From the NCBI GenBank assembly GCA_021199795.1, contig JAJQHJ010000016.1, forward strand, positions 1 through 64,000: a stretch of DNA of 64,000 nt, given 5' to 3'. The notes below the pieces were generated by a model, which worked only from the letters and a program-made list of their open reading frames with translations, searched no databases and had not been told where the DNA came from. This DNA comes from Oscillospiraceae bacterium. GTDB lineage: Bacteria; Bacillota; Clostridia; Oscillospirales; Ruminococcaceae. This document shows, piece after piece, positions 34,258-41,653 of this stretch. Positions within the stretch are counted from its first letter, which is position 1; each line of letters opens with the position of its first letter. Position numbers and translations under genes: made by a program.

Positions 34258-35283
34258 TTACTTCTTCTTCGACAACCCAATACCAGCCAGGGCTATTGCC
34301 ATCGGGATGAGCGAGAGGACTATGCCGGTGGTCGGGTTTTCGGTGGTTTCAGTGGTGGCTTCGGTGGTCTCTGCTTCGGTTTCGGTCTCAGTCTCGGTGG
34401 AGGCTGTCGCGTTTTCATAGGCTGCTACCATAGCAGCGGCTATGGTCTCATGTCCTGTTGCATTCGGATGGAAGTCAAAGTTCATCGTGAGGATGTTGAC
34501 GTTTGTAGCAACTCCGGCAGAATAAACATCAACTACAATTACATTGTCACTCATGGCGTCAACCTGCGTGAGGAGCGCGTTGAATGCAGTTACAGCAGTG
34601 TCAAACATGGTACTGATTGCTGCATAGTCCTCAAGAGCCGCAAGCGAAGCATACGGGTTGTACTGATTCGCAAGGAGAATCACAACATCAGGATTGACGC
34701 TGAGAATACTTGTGATGATTGACTGGATGTTCGCGAGGGCTGATGTTGCGGCAGTGGAAACTGCGGTTGTGGCACCTGCAATGCCCTCCTCAGTCTGGAG
34801 AAATGCCATGACTGTGGCTATCTCTGTCTGATAGGAAGTGCCGTCGGTGAACCAGGTCTTGACGTCGTCGGCGGTGCAGCTCGTTCCATAGGCGGTGTTG
34901 TAAAGACTGAGAAGATACTCATAGAATGTCTGCATGAGATCATTGCCGCCGATGGTGAGGGTTACAACATCGACCATCGAAAGATAGGTGTCATACTCTC
35001 CGGTTGCCAGGGTTGCGGCTAAAGTTTCGGCAGTCAAGCCGGAAACGCCGTAGTTAAGTGTGGTTGCGCCAATTTCATTGCCGAACAGGGTTACAAAGCT
35101 CTCAGAGTCGGGGTCCGAAAGACCATATCCGGCGGTGATACTGTCGCCAAGGGCAAGATAGGTGGTTGTGTTCCGTGAAGCTATGAGCATGTTTGCGTCA
35201 GCAAAAGCTACATTAGTCAGCATACACACGGCAAGCACCATTGCCAGGGCTACGCTAAGGATTCTTCTTGTCATTTTTTTCAT
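34258..35283 (-). CDS. secreted SGNH/GDSL hydrolase with NPTTG sorting-like tail
   Basis: A 341-aa exported esterase-like protein. It has a signal peptide ending near VAFADA, block I YLALGDSITAGYG with the catalytic serine, block III LTIGGNDLMQ, and block V DFHPNATGHE with the Asp/His pair. A Thr/Glu-rich linker, NPTTG, a hydrophobic helix and SKKK end the protein. It probably removes acyl groups from a wall or dietary polysaccharide at the cell surface; the substrate is unknown. AAGGAGG precedes the ATG. Its promoter is at 35398-35426. Confidence 0.9.
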   Translation of the reverse strand: MKKMTRRILSVALAMVLAVCMLTNVAFADANMLIASRNTTTYLALGDSITAGYGLSDPDSESFVTLFGNEIGATTLNYGVSGLTAETLAATLATGEYDTYLSMVDVVTLTIGGNDLMQTFYEYLLSLYNTAYGTSCTADDVKTWFTDGTSYQTEIATVMAFLQTEEGIAGATTAVSTAATSALANIQSIITSILSVNPDVVILLANQYNPYASLAALEDYAAISTMFDTAVTAFNALLTQVDAMSDNVIVVDVYSAGVATNVNILTMNFDFHPNATGHETIAAAMVAAYENATASTETETETEAETTEATTETTENPTTGIVLSLIPMAIALAGIGLSKKK

Positions 35284-35397
35284 TTGGGTTTACCTCCTTG
35301 TTTTTACCAAGATATAGACTACTAATTTTACCGTGTTCACTAAAAATAAGTGCTCACTTATTAATTTCCTGTACTCTAATCTTATGTTTATGCAAAT

Positions 35398-35426
35398 ATT
35401 ATAGCATACATATATTGCTTTGTCAA
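35398..35426 (-). promoter_or_regulatory. sigma-A promoter for SGNH hydrolase gene
   Basis: Perfect TTGACA (35421-35426) and TATAAT (35398-35403), 17 bp apart on the minus strand. The leader is about 110 nt and contains the 8-bp dyad at 35345-35362. Confidence 0.85.
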
Positions 35427-35481
35427 TAGGTTTTTACGAAATATTGAGATTATTTTTTGAACAGCGTGATTTCAATAAAAA

Positions 35482-35535
35482 TTTATCGTTCCACGATAAA
35501 AAGTTATTGACAAACAATCTAAGATGTGCTATACT
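35482..35535 (+). promoter_or_regulatory. promoter and operator-like dyad of DUF2975/XRE operon
   Basis: TTGACA (35507-35512), a 17-bp spacer and TATACT (35530-35535). The dyad TTTATCG / CGATAAA (35482-35500) ends 6 bp before the -35 box and is a likely operator for the XRE repressor encoded in the operon. Confidence 0.75.
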
Positions 35536-35566
35536 GGTCTCACAAAAGATAAAAGGAGAGATAAAA

Positions 35567-36046
35567 ATGGATCTCAAAGTATTGGTAAGATGGCTTCGGG
35601 CGGTTATCGTCGGGGTCGGAATTTGTGGTTTGGTGGCTTATGGGGTGGTCTGTCCGCTCTGTGGGTTGAAAATTGTCGAGGATCACCCGGATGTGTCGGG
35701 GTGGTTTGTGCCGTGGCTGGTGTTCATACTGATTACGGCTGTTCCCTGCTATGCGGTGCTGGTTTTCTGCTGGAAGATTGTTGCTAAAATTGCGGATGGC
35801 AAAGCTTTCTCCTATGAGAACGCGAAATATTTCAGCGTGATGTCCTATCTCGCACTCGGGGATATTGCGTTCTTCTTCGTCGGAAATGTGGTGCTGCTGC
35901 TCATGAACATGAACCACCCGGCAGTGATTCTGGCTTCTCTTATAATAGTGTTCGTCGGGATTGCAGTTGCAGTGGTGTTTGCAACGCTTTCCCACCTCGT
36001 GAGAAAAGCCGCCGACTTGCAGCAAGAGAACGACCTGACGGTCTGA
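35567..36046 (+). CDS. DUF2975 domain membrane protein
   Basis: A 159-aa protein with four hydrophobic segments in the DUF2975 layout (VRWLRAVIVGVGICGLVAYG; WFVPWLVFILITAVPCYAVL; FSYENAKYFSVMSYLALGD; VILASLIIVFVGIAVAVVFA) and a short charged tail. The family usually sits immediately before a YozG-like XRE regulator, as here (9-bp gap). Its role is not established; such pairs may sense envelope conditions. AAAGGAGAG precedes the ATG at 35567. Confidence 0.85.
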   Translation: MDLKVLVRWLRAVIVGVGICGLVAYGVVCPLCGLKIVEDHPDVSGWFVPWLVFILITAVPCYAVLVFCWKIVAKIADGKAFSYENAKYFSVMSYLALGDIAFFFVGNVVLLLMNMNHPAVILASLIIVFVGIAVAVVFATLSHLVRKAADLQQENDLTV

Positions 36047-36055
36047 GGTGAAATT

Positions 36056-36283
36056 ATGGGCGAAATTATAATCAATATTGACGTCATGCTAGCCAAGCGC
36101 AAGATGAGTGTGACCGAGCTTGCCGAGAAAGTCGGCATCACAATTGCAAATATCTCTATCTTAAAGAACGGTCGTGCAAAGGCTATCAAGTTCTCAACCC
36201 TGGCGGCTCTCTGCGAAGCCCTTGACTGTCAGCCAGGAGATATTTTGGAGTATCGGAGGGTTGAAGATGAGGGTAATTCTTAG
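36056..36283 (+). CDS. XRE family HTH regulator (YozG-like)
   Basis: A 75-aa Cro/C1-type regulator consisting only of the helix-turn-helix domain (MSVTELAEKVGITIANISIL, KNGRAKAIKFSTLAALCEAL, CQPGDILEY). It probably controls its own operon through the dyad at 35482-35500. It overlaps the next gene by 17 bp. Confidence 0.9.
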   Translation: MGEIIINIDVMLAKRKMSVTELAEKVGITIANISILKNGRAKAIKFSTLAALCEALDCQPGDILEYRRVEDEGNS

Positions 36284-36707
36284 GTTTATTGCGCTGATAG
36301 TAGTCGTAACGGTGACCCTCTTCGGCGGATTTATTTCGTATATCTTCCCGCAAACCTACTGCGACGTTATCGAAATCAACTGGGGAATCGTCATCCCGAC
36401 CGATGGCGGATATTCTCTGGAAGTCTCTGCCGACTCGGGCGCAAGCTTTAACGGCGATGGGACGAGGTATCATGTCATGTACTTCGATGATGCCGAGAGA
36501 ATCAGTTATCTGCTTGGTTGGAGCAAAGAGATTCCAGAAAGCATTATCGACTACTCGGAGCAGCTCTTGGACGAGCTTGATATTTACTACAGACCTGATT
36601 ACGGAAGCTGCGTATTCTATACTCAAACCAAGAGTGATGGCAGCCAGATTCTGATTTTCTGGGATGAAAGCAGGCAGGAGATGTATGTTTTGGAGGAGTT
36701 CCTGTGA
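36267..36707 (+). CDS. hypothetical membrane-anchored protein (146 aa)
   Basis: ATG at 36267 after GGAGGG. An N-terminal membrane helix (MRVILRFIALIVVVTVTLFG) is followed by a soluble extracytoplasmic domain of about 120 residues rich in Tyr/Asp. No family is recognised. It is translationally linked to the XRE gene upstream and to the next gene (4-bp overlap), so it belongs to the DUF2975/XRE operon. Confidence 0.65.
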   Translation: MRVILRFIALIVVVTVTLFGGFISYIFPQTYCDVIEINWGIVIPTDGGYSLEVSADSGASFNGDGTRYHVMYFDDAERISYLLGWSKEIPESIIDYSEQLLDELDIYYRPDYGSCVFYTQTKSDGSQILIFWDESRQEMYVLEEFL

Positions 36708-37132
36708 CTAAGAGGAGAATTGTTGCAATTGTAGTTGCCGTAGTGTTTGCGGCACTGTGTCTGGCGGCAGTCAGGATTTGGTTTACGCCGAGGGCTCGGG
36801 CGGCGATTTTTGTCGCTATGTACGGAGACTATATTGAGGAGAAGTATGCAGATGGGATTATCGTCACCGAGGGAATTCTCTGCCGTCAGGCGACATGGTA
36901 CGGGAAGACTTATCGCTATCAGATGATAGAATATGACTTCTATGCCTTTGGCGACACCTACTATGGTTGCTACTACTCTCCTGACGACAAGCCGATGTCG
37001 TATGCCGAGACTAACTATCACCTCGTCAAGCAGAGCGATGGCTACTGGACCTGGGAAGAAAAAGGCGGAGATAATCACGGGGAGGTTGCAAAAATTCGTG
37101 AGGGGTGGTATTATTATAGTGTAAGCTTTTAA
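36704..37132 (+). CDS. hypothetical membrane-anchored protein (142 aa)
   Basis: The GTG start overlaps the previous stop (GTGA). It has the same build as its neighbour: an N-terminal helix (RRIVAIVVAVVFAALCLAAV) then an extracytoplasmic domain rich in Tyr/Trp (YGKTYRYQMIEYDFYAFGDT). No family is recognised. It ends 14 bp before the polysaccharide deacetylase. Confidence 0.65.
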   Translation: MTKRRIVAIVVAVVFAALCLAAVRIWFTPRARAAIFVAMYGDYIEEKYADGIIVTEGILCRQATWYGKTYRYQMIEYDFYAFGDTYYGCYYSPDDKPMSYAETNYHLVKQSDGYWTWEEKGGDNHGEVAKIREGWYYYSVSF

Positions 37133-37146
37133 TAGGAGGCATCACT

Positions 37147-37971
37147 ATGCAAAAAATGTTATTCCCGAATGGGTTGAAGAAAGCGTTTACGACCAGTTAT
37201 GATGACGGGTGTTATGATGACATCCGGCTGATGGAGCTGATGGAGGAGTATGGCATCAAGGGCACCTTTAATATCAGTTCTCAGATTTACCGCGAAGAGA
37301 GCACGAAGCCTTACGGCGTGTGGCCCAGAGTAACTTTGACCGAGGCTCTCGAAGAGTACCCGAAGCATGGGGTTGAGATTGCCGTTCATGGGCTTCACCA
37401 CAGAGACTTCACACAGCTCACCGAGCCGGAGCTCTACTGCGAAATTGCCGCAGACAAGGCGAATCTTGAAATGCAGTATGGCGGAGTTGTCCGGGGTGCT
37501 GCCTATCCCTATGGGTCATTCAACAACAGGGCGGTTGAGGCGTTAAGAAAATGCGGAATCAAGTATTGCAGGACGGTCTGCACACGCGACGATTTCGGCA
37601 TGCCTGAGGACTGGCTGAGGCTCTTTGCTACCTGCCACCACGGCGATCAGAGAATGCCCGAGCTTCTCGACAGGTTCGTCTCGACCGAATTTGACGACTG
37701 CCGGATGTTCTATCTTTGGGGACACACTGCCGAATTCAGGCGCGACGATAACTGGGACGTCATCGAGAACGCGTTCAAGAAAGTCAGCGGCAATCCGGAT
37801 ATTTGGTTCGCAACCAACATTGAAATATGCGAATACCACAAGGCATATCAATCTCTTGAATACTCCACCGACCCCCGCTCACACGCAATCTATAACCCGA
37901 CCGCCAAGGATGTCTGGGTTGAGGTTGACGGGAGGGCGGTTGTGGTCAAGAGTGGAGAAGTTCTGGGATAA
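37147..37971 (+). CDS. polysaccharide deacetylase family protein (NodB/CE4-like)
   Basis: A 274-aa protein with the NodB-fold motifs AFTTSYDDGCYDDIRLM (the second Asp as metal ligand), VEIAVHGLHHRDFTQL (His pair) and GAAYPYGSFNNRAVEAL (Arg/Pro-Tyr groove). It lacks a signal peptide, so it may act in the cytoplasm or on small sugars, unlike wall-acting relatives. GGAGG lies before the ATG. It is last in the DUF2975 operon or independently expressed. Confidence 0.85.
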   Translation: MQKMLFPNGLKKAFTTSYDDGCYDDIRLMELMEEYGIKGTFNISSQIYREESTKPYGVWPRVTLTEALEEYPKHGVEIAVHGLHHRDFTQLTEPELYCEIAADKANLEMQYGGVVRGAAYPYGSFNNRAVEALRKCGIKYCRTVCTRDDFGMPEDWLRLFATCHHGDQRMPELLDRFVSTEFDDCRMFYLWGHTAEFRRDDNWDVIENAFKKVSGNPDIWFATNIEICEYHKAYQSLEYSTDPRSHAIYNPTAKDVWVEVDGRAVVVKSGEVLG

Positions 37972-37974
37972 AAT

Positions 37975-38044
37975 TGTAGGGGCGGATATCATCCGCCCGC
38001 ATACCTCCAGTGACCCGCTCGGGCGGATGATATCCGCCCCTACA
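37975..38044. repeat. MITE-like palindromic element, copy B
   Basis: Two perfect 25-bp inverted arms (37975-37999 and 38020-38044) start TGTAGGGGCGGATATCATCC and flank a 20-bp loop. The left end matches copy A at 26015. It is non-coding and lies 3 bp after the deacetylase stop. Confidence 0.75.
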
Positions 38045-38052
38045 TATGGCGC

Positions 38053-38104
38053 AAAAAAAGCCTCCCCTGAAAGGGGAGGTGCCGGCATAGCCGGCGGAGG
38101 GGTT
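38053..38104 (-). repeat. dispersed two-hairpin repeat, copy 3, acting as terminator
   Basis: On the minus strand: CCCCTCC, hairpin GCCGGC-TAT-GCCGGC, hairpin CCTCCCC-TTTCA-GGGGAGG, then seven T. It has the same plan as 19992-20034 and 31353-31407. It lies just past the DUF4956 stop and would terminate that operon. Confidence 0.65.
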
Positions 38105-38110
38105 TCCAAA

Positions 38111-38773
38111 TTACTGACCGGTATATTCCACCATCACCGCGCTTATCACGCCATCCACTTCGTAGAGCTTATCTACGAGGCGGGTGTTTTTCTTTTTCAG
38201 GCGGATATTGGCAGTCAGTTCGGTTTCACCCTGGTATCTCGAACGTCCGAGAGTCTTGGCTTTCAGCGCGGTCATTATGTCGGAAATATTCTCCTCGGCG
38301 GAGGTTTCATATCTTATAACCAGGACATAAGTCCTCTTCCCTCTTGCAATCACTGTGAAGATGATGTAGACGAGGGCTATTCCAAGCGTCGCGATAAGTG
38401 CGAACGGATAGAGACCTGCTCCTGAGGTGATTCCGGAAGCTATTCCCCAGAAGAGAAAGCCCACATCGAGCGGGTCTTTCACGGCAGACCTAAATCTCAC
38501 AATCGACAGTGCGCCGACCATGCCTAATGACAAGACAAGATTCGAGCCTATAACCAAAACTATGAACGCCGTTATTACCGTAATCATGACGATGAGGACG
38601 GCGAAATTCTCGCTGTAGACGGCTCCTCTGTAGAAGACCTTATAGACGAAATAGATTATAATCCCGCACAGAAGTGCGCAGACAAGGGTTACGAGTATGT
38701 AAGAGACGGTCAGGTGCTCAACGAGACCCAGCTGCTCAATGCTTTCTTTCAGTACTGCCTTAATGCTGCTCAT
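38111..38773 (-). CDS. DUF4956 domain membrane protein
   Basis: The 220-aa protein has three to four membrane helices and the family signature SLGMVGALSIVRFRSAVKDP, then a cytoplasmic C-terminal domain (YVLVIRYETSAEENISDIMT). DUF4956 proteins are regularly encoded next to VTC-domain proteins, as here (24 bp apart). Their joint role, possibly in polyphosphate or surface-polymer handling, is not settled. Confidence 0.88.
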   Translation of the reverse strand: MSSIKAVLKESIEQLGLVEHLTVSYILVTLVCALLCGIIIYFVYKVFYRGAVYSENFAVLIVMITVITAFIVLVIGSNLVLSLGMVGALSIVRFRSAVKDPLDVGFLFWGIASGITSGAGLYPFALIATLGIALVYIIFTVIARGKRTYVLVIRYETSAEENISDIMTALKAKTLGRSRYQGETELTANIRLKKKNTRLVDKLYEVDGVISAVMVEYTGQ

Positions 38774-38797
38774 ATTTTAACTTCCTTTCACATGATT

Positions 38798-39535
38798 TTA
38801 AAGGCTGATAGCCTGCGGCTTGTAGCTGTTCACGGCGTCACGGCAGGTTGTGAACTTGGAGACGGCTATCTTCTCCCCTCCGACGCCTGAAACAAGCATC
38901 GAAAGATGTTTCGGGATGAAGTCGTCGTATTTGACCTCCATTATCACCATGCAATCCGGATATATGGGAACGGTGAGGAGGTCTTCATCGAACATATCTA
39001 CGCTTGATAAGCCAGCCCGAAGAGCCTTGTCAAAGGTGATTCTGACATTCCCTATCGGCTCAACATAGGCTTCCCTCACATAGTCGACCACAACCGACGG
39101 TCTCAAGCCCTTTCCTCCCCAGAGGGAGAGAAATTCGGCTGTTACGAAGCTGTCGTCAGGCTTTAGAAGCGAGTTGTCGCCATTTATGAGAGCCCTGGCG
39201 CAATCAAAGGTTATGTCTGTACCGGTCTTCCTTATCCGGTCGCCGTTTTTCTCCTTACATTCAAGCCTGATTACGTCTTGGGAGAAATTATATGTCCTGA
39301 TTCTGAACTTCTTGCGGTGAGATACTCCTGCTATTTTGTCCCAGTAGGATGACTTGTAGATATCGTCGAAATAGAGGCTCCGGATGAAGTAGTCGCCATT
39401 CTTAAGCGAGTGCGAATCACGCTTCATTATAGCAGAGATCCGGGTGCGCGCCGTGACATACTCCGCCTTTGACATGAGGAGCTTTATCTCATGACGGTAC
39501 TTCCCAGAGGTGGGCTCAGAGTATTTTGTCTTCAT
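38798..39535 (-). CDS. VTC domain (polyphosphate polymerase-like) protein
   Basis: The 245-aa protein has the tunnel-fold motifs RHEIKLLMSKAEYV, FIRSLYFDDIYKSSYWDK, KKFRIRTYN and IRLECKEKNGDRIRKTG, ending in ILEVKYDDFIPKHL-like basic/acidic strands. VTC4 in yeast makes polyphosphate from ATP; bacterial relatives next to DUF4956 are uncharacterised. It overlaps the YdbC-like gene by 20 bp. Confidence 0.85.
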   Translation of the reverse strand: MKTKYSEPTSGKYRHEIKLLMSKAEYVTARTRISAIMKRDSHSLKNGDYFIRSLYFDDIYKSSYWDKIAGVSHRKKFRIRTYNFSQDVIRLECKEKNGDRIRKTGTDITFDCARALINGDNSLLKPDDSFVTAEFLSLWGGKGLRPSVVVDYVREAYVEPIGNVRITFDKALRAGLSSVDMFDEDLLTVPIYPDCMVIMEVKYDDFIPKHLSMLVSGVGGEKIAVSKFTTCRDAVNSYKPQAISL

Positions 39536-39776
39536 CTACATCATCCCCGCCGAGGTCTACGGGTTCGCCCTTGATTATGTGGGCTAGGTTCTGGAACTCC
39601 TCTTCGGTCAAAGTCACACCCTTGCTCATACGGGTATGGTCGGGCGACCAGTCACGGATGTCATATTTCGGAACGCCCTCGTTCCAGCTGACCTTATTTA
39701 ATTCCTTTGTCCAGCCGCGGGCGGTCTCAGAAAGAATTCCAAAATGCTCCTTGATTTCATAAGTAAGTTCCGCCAT
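39516..39776 (-). CDS. PC4/YdbC family ssDNA-binding protein
   Basis: The 86-aa protein matches the YdbC pattern: IKEHFGILSETARGWTKELN, KVSWNEGVPKYDIRDWSPDH and MSKGVTLTEEEFQNL. PC4-fold dimers bind single-stranded DNA or RNA. An acidic tail (GGDDVDEDKIL) follows the domain. It lies between the flippase and VTC genes and is co-transcribed with them. Confidence 0.88.
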   Translation of the reverse strand: MAELTYEIKEHFGILSETARGWTKELNKVSWNEGVPKYDIRDWSPDHTRMSKGVTLTEEEFQNLAHIIKGEPVDLGGDDVDEDKIL

Positions 39777-39790
39777 AATAGTGTTCCTTT

Positions 39791-41233
39791 CTAGTTTCTT
39801 ATAAATTTAGCTTTTAATTTCTCCGGCATAAGCATCATCAAAGCCTGCCAGAGGTCTTTTATATTCAGCGCAAATGAGATTACGAACAGCACGCCGAGTA
39901 CGAGATAGAGCATCCATCCGTGCTCAAACGTAATCTGGTTTATGATGACCATTGCCGCCATTACTGCCGTATTAATCAGGATCTTCGGCATCGAGAAATC
40001 ATAGTGGATGAGTCTGCGGGTGTCGTAGAGCCTGTAGAAGAAGACTGCGAAATAGGCAACGAACGTTGCGAACGCCGCGCCATAGATTCCGAACGACGGA
40101 ATCAGTGCGAAGTTGAGGATGATATTTATAACCCCCGCAACAAGGGAGGTATAGAACGAATGCTTGGTCTTCTTCTCGGCTATGTAGACGGAGCCTAAGA
40201 AAGTGTTGAAGCAGGTGAAAACGGTCGCCAGAGTCAGGAGCGGCGAATAGAGATAGGACTCAAAGTACTGCTCATTGATCCAGACCTGCGTTATCGGCTT
40301 GATTAAGAGGAGGATTCCGCACGCCAGGACATACATGAACGCTGAACACATCCGGAAAACATCGGTGTAGAACTTCTCTCTTTCGGCGGAGCCGTTCTCG
40401 GTGATTGCGGACATGTTCCACGCCTGTGAGAACATCGTGAATATGGTCGTCAGGATTGTCGGGATCTTATATGCAATGGCGTTGATGCCTGTGAGGTATT
40501 CGCCATGGAAAATTCTGATTATGAATCTGTCGGATATGCTCGTTATCAGCCAGAGTAGGTTTGTCGACATCAGGGGTGCCGCATATTTTATCATGCTCTT
40601 GGCAGTCTCTTTGTCCATGCTCTTCGGCGAAATATATCTCCAGAGTCTGCCGGCAGTGAAGAGGAATATACTCGAAATAAGATCAGAAAGTATTATCGCG
40701 AGCAGGTATCCGGTGGTTCCCATGTCGAATCCGACAAGGAAGAGGATATCAAGAAGAAGCATCACAAGGGTGCAAATGATTCCGTCCACGGCGAACAGTG
40801 TGACCTTGCCGCGCCCTCGGGTGAAGAACATGTTTATCTGCCGCAAAGACGAGGTGCAGACGTATATATAGAGTATCACCGTGTAGCCGTCGACATAATC
40901 AAACAGCGATATTATCGGGAAGATGAGTGCCATCGCCGCCATTCCGACTACGTATACGCTCAGGCAGGTGGTGTAGACTTTCTTATAATCTGTTATCTCT
41001 TTTGAATCAAGACCAAATCTTAAAGCAGCCTCGGAAATTGAGATAGTGAAAATCGGGATGAGGATATTTGCAGTCTGGGCGATGAGATCGACCGTTCCAT
41101 ACTCCTCGGGTGTCAGACATGCAGTATAAAGTGGTACTAAAATAAGCACCAGGAGCTTTGAGCCGAATGAGCCTATGGCGAAGATAAATGTATTTGCCAT
41201 GAGTTTTTTGAAGTTTTTATTCTCGCTCGCCAA
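39791..41233 (-). CDS. polysaccharide flippase (Wzx/MVF superfamily)
   Basis: The 480-aa membrane protein has about 14 hydrophobic segments (FIFAIGSFGSKLLVLILVPL, YTACLTPEEYGTVDLIAQ). The frame is intact, unlike the homologue at 4276. The start is TTG with AAGGAAGG 7 nt upstream. A perfect TATAAT promoter lies at 41269-41297. It heads a four-gene unit with YdbC, VTC and DUF4956 genes, pointing to a second surface-polymer locus. Confidence 0.88.
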   Translation of the reverse strand: MASENKNFKKLMANTFIFAIGSFGSKLLVLILVPLYTACLTPEEYGTVDLIAQTANILIPIFTISISEAALRFGLDSKEITDYKKVYTTCLSVYVVGMAAMALIFPIISLFDYVDGYTVILYIYVCTSSLRQINMFFTRGRGKVTLFAVDGIICTLVMLLLDILFLVGFDMGTTGYLLAIILSDLISSIFLFTAGRLWRYISPKSMDKETAKSMIKYAAPLMSTNLLWLITSISDRFIIRIFHGEYLTGINAIAYKIPTILTTIFTMFSQAWNMSAITENGSAEREKFYTDVFRMCSAFMYVLACGILLLIKPITQVWINEQYFESYLYSPLLTLATVFTCFNTFLGSVYIAEKKTKHSFYTSLVAGVINIILNFALIPSFGIYGAAFATFVAYFAVFFYRLYDTRRLIHYDFSMPKILINTAVMAAMVIINQITFEHGWMLYLVLGVLFVISFALNIKDLWQALMMLMPEKLKAKFIRN

Positions 41234-41268
41234 AGGTGCGCCTTCCTTTCCTTAGAAACAATATCTCT

Positions 41269-41297
41269 ATTATAATAGCACCGTACAAAAAAATCAA
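41269..41297 (-). promoter_or_regulatory. sigma-A promoter for the flippase-ydbC-VTC-DUF4956 operon
   Basis: TTGATT (41292-41297) and TATAAT (41269-41274) with a 17-bp spacer on the minus strand. Confidence 0.75.
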
Positions 41298-41415
41298 GAA
41301 AAATTGCAAAAAGGGCTATGAAAATATCCCCGACTGTGATATACTTTAAGTATTAGTTGAAACAGGTATGATCAAAAGCCCTGTGTTGTTGATTTTATGA
41401 AAAGGAGTATTATGT

Positions 41416-41544
41416 ATGAATAAAGAAAACGTTTTGAGAATCCTAGTGATTCTGTCAGCCCTTACATGCATTTTGGGCATAGTCAAGCTTACAGCAGAAG
41501 CCCTGAGCCTTGGGACACATAAGTATTTTGATGTGAGCGAATAA
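41416..41544 (+). CDS. 42-aa putative membrane peptide
   Basis: ATG at 41416 with AGGAG 8 nt upstream; TAA at 41542-41544. It has a basic start (MNKENVLRI), one hydrophobic helix (LVILSALTCILGIVKLTAEA) and a polar tail. TATACT at about 41338 could be its -10 box, with a poor -35. A strong hairpin (41561-41592) follows. No family is recognised. Confidence 0.55.
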   Translation: MNKENVLRILVILSALTCILGIVKLTAEALSLGTHKYFDVSE

Positions 41545-41555
41545 CCTCTATACAA

Positions 41556-41592
41556 CAAAAGAATCTCCCCGCCGGTAAGGACGGGGAGATTC
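41556..41592. terminator. hairpin terminator
   Basis: A perfect 11-bp stem GAATCTCCCCG / CGGGGAGATTC. On the minus strand it is followed by TTTTGTTG, so it fits as terminator of the secreted protein gene at 41654; it also lies behind the 42-aa gene. Confidence 0.7.
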
Positions 41593-41653
41593 TCGCTTCT
41601 GTGCTATGTGGGAGCGCAGAATGACATTTGAAGAAAAAAGGAATTATCAGTAA

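Larger units (their letters stand above)
35284..35566. other. divergent regulatory region between SGNH and DUF2975 genes
   Basis: No gene. It holds two consensus promoters facing outward (35398-35426 minus; 35507-35535 plus), the dyad AATAAGTG-CT-CACTTATT (35345-35362) in the SGNH leader, and the dyad TTTATCG-N5-CGATAAA (35482-35500). Confidence 0.7.
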
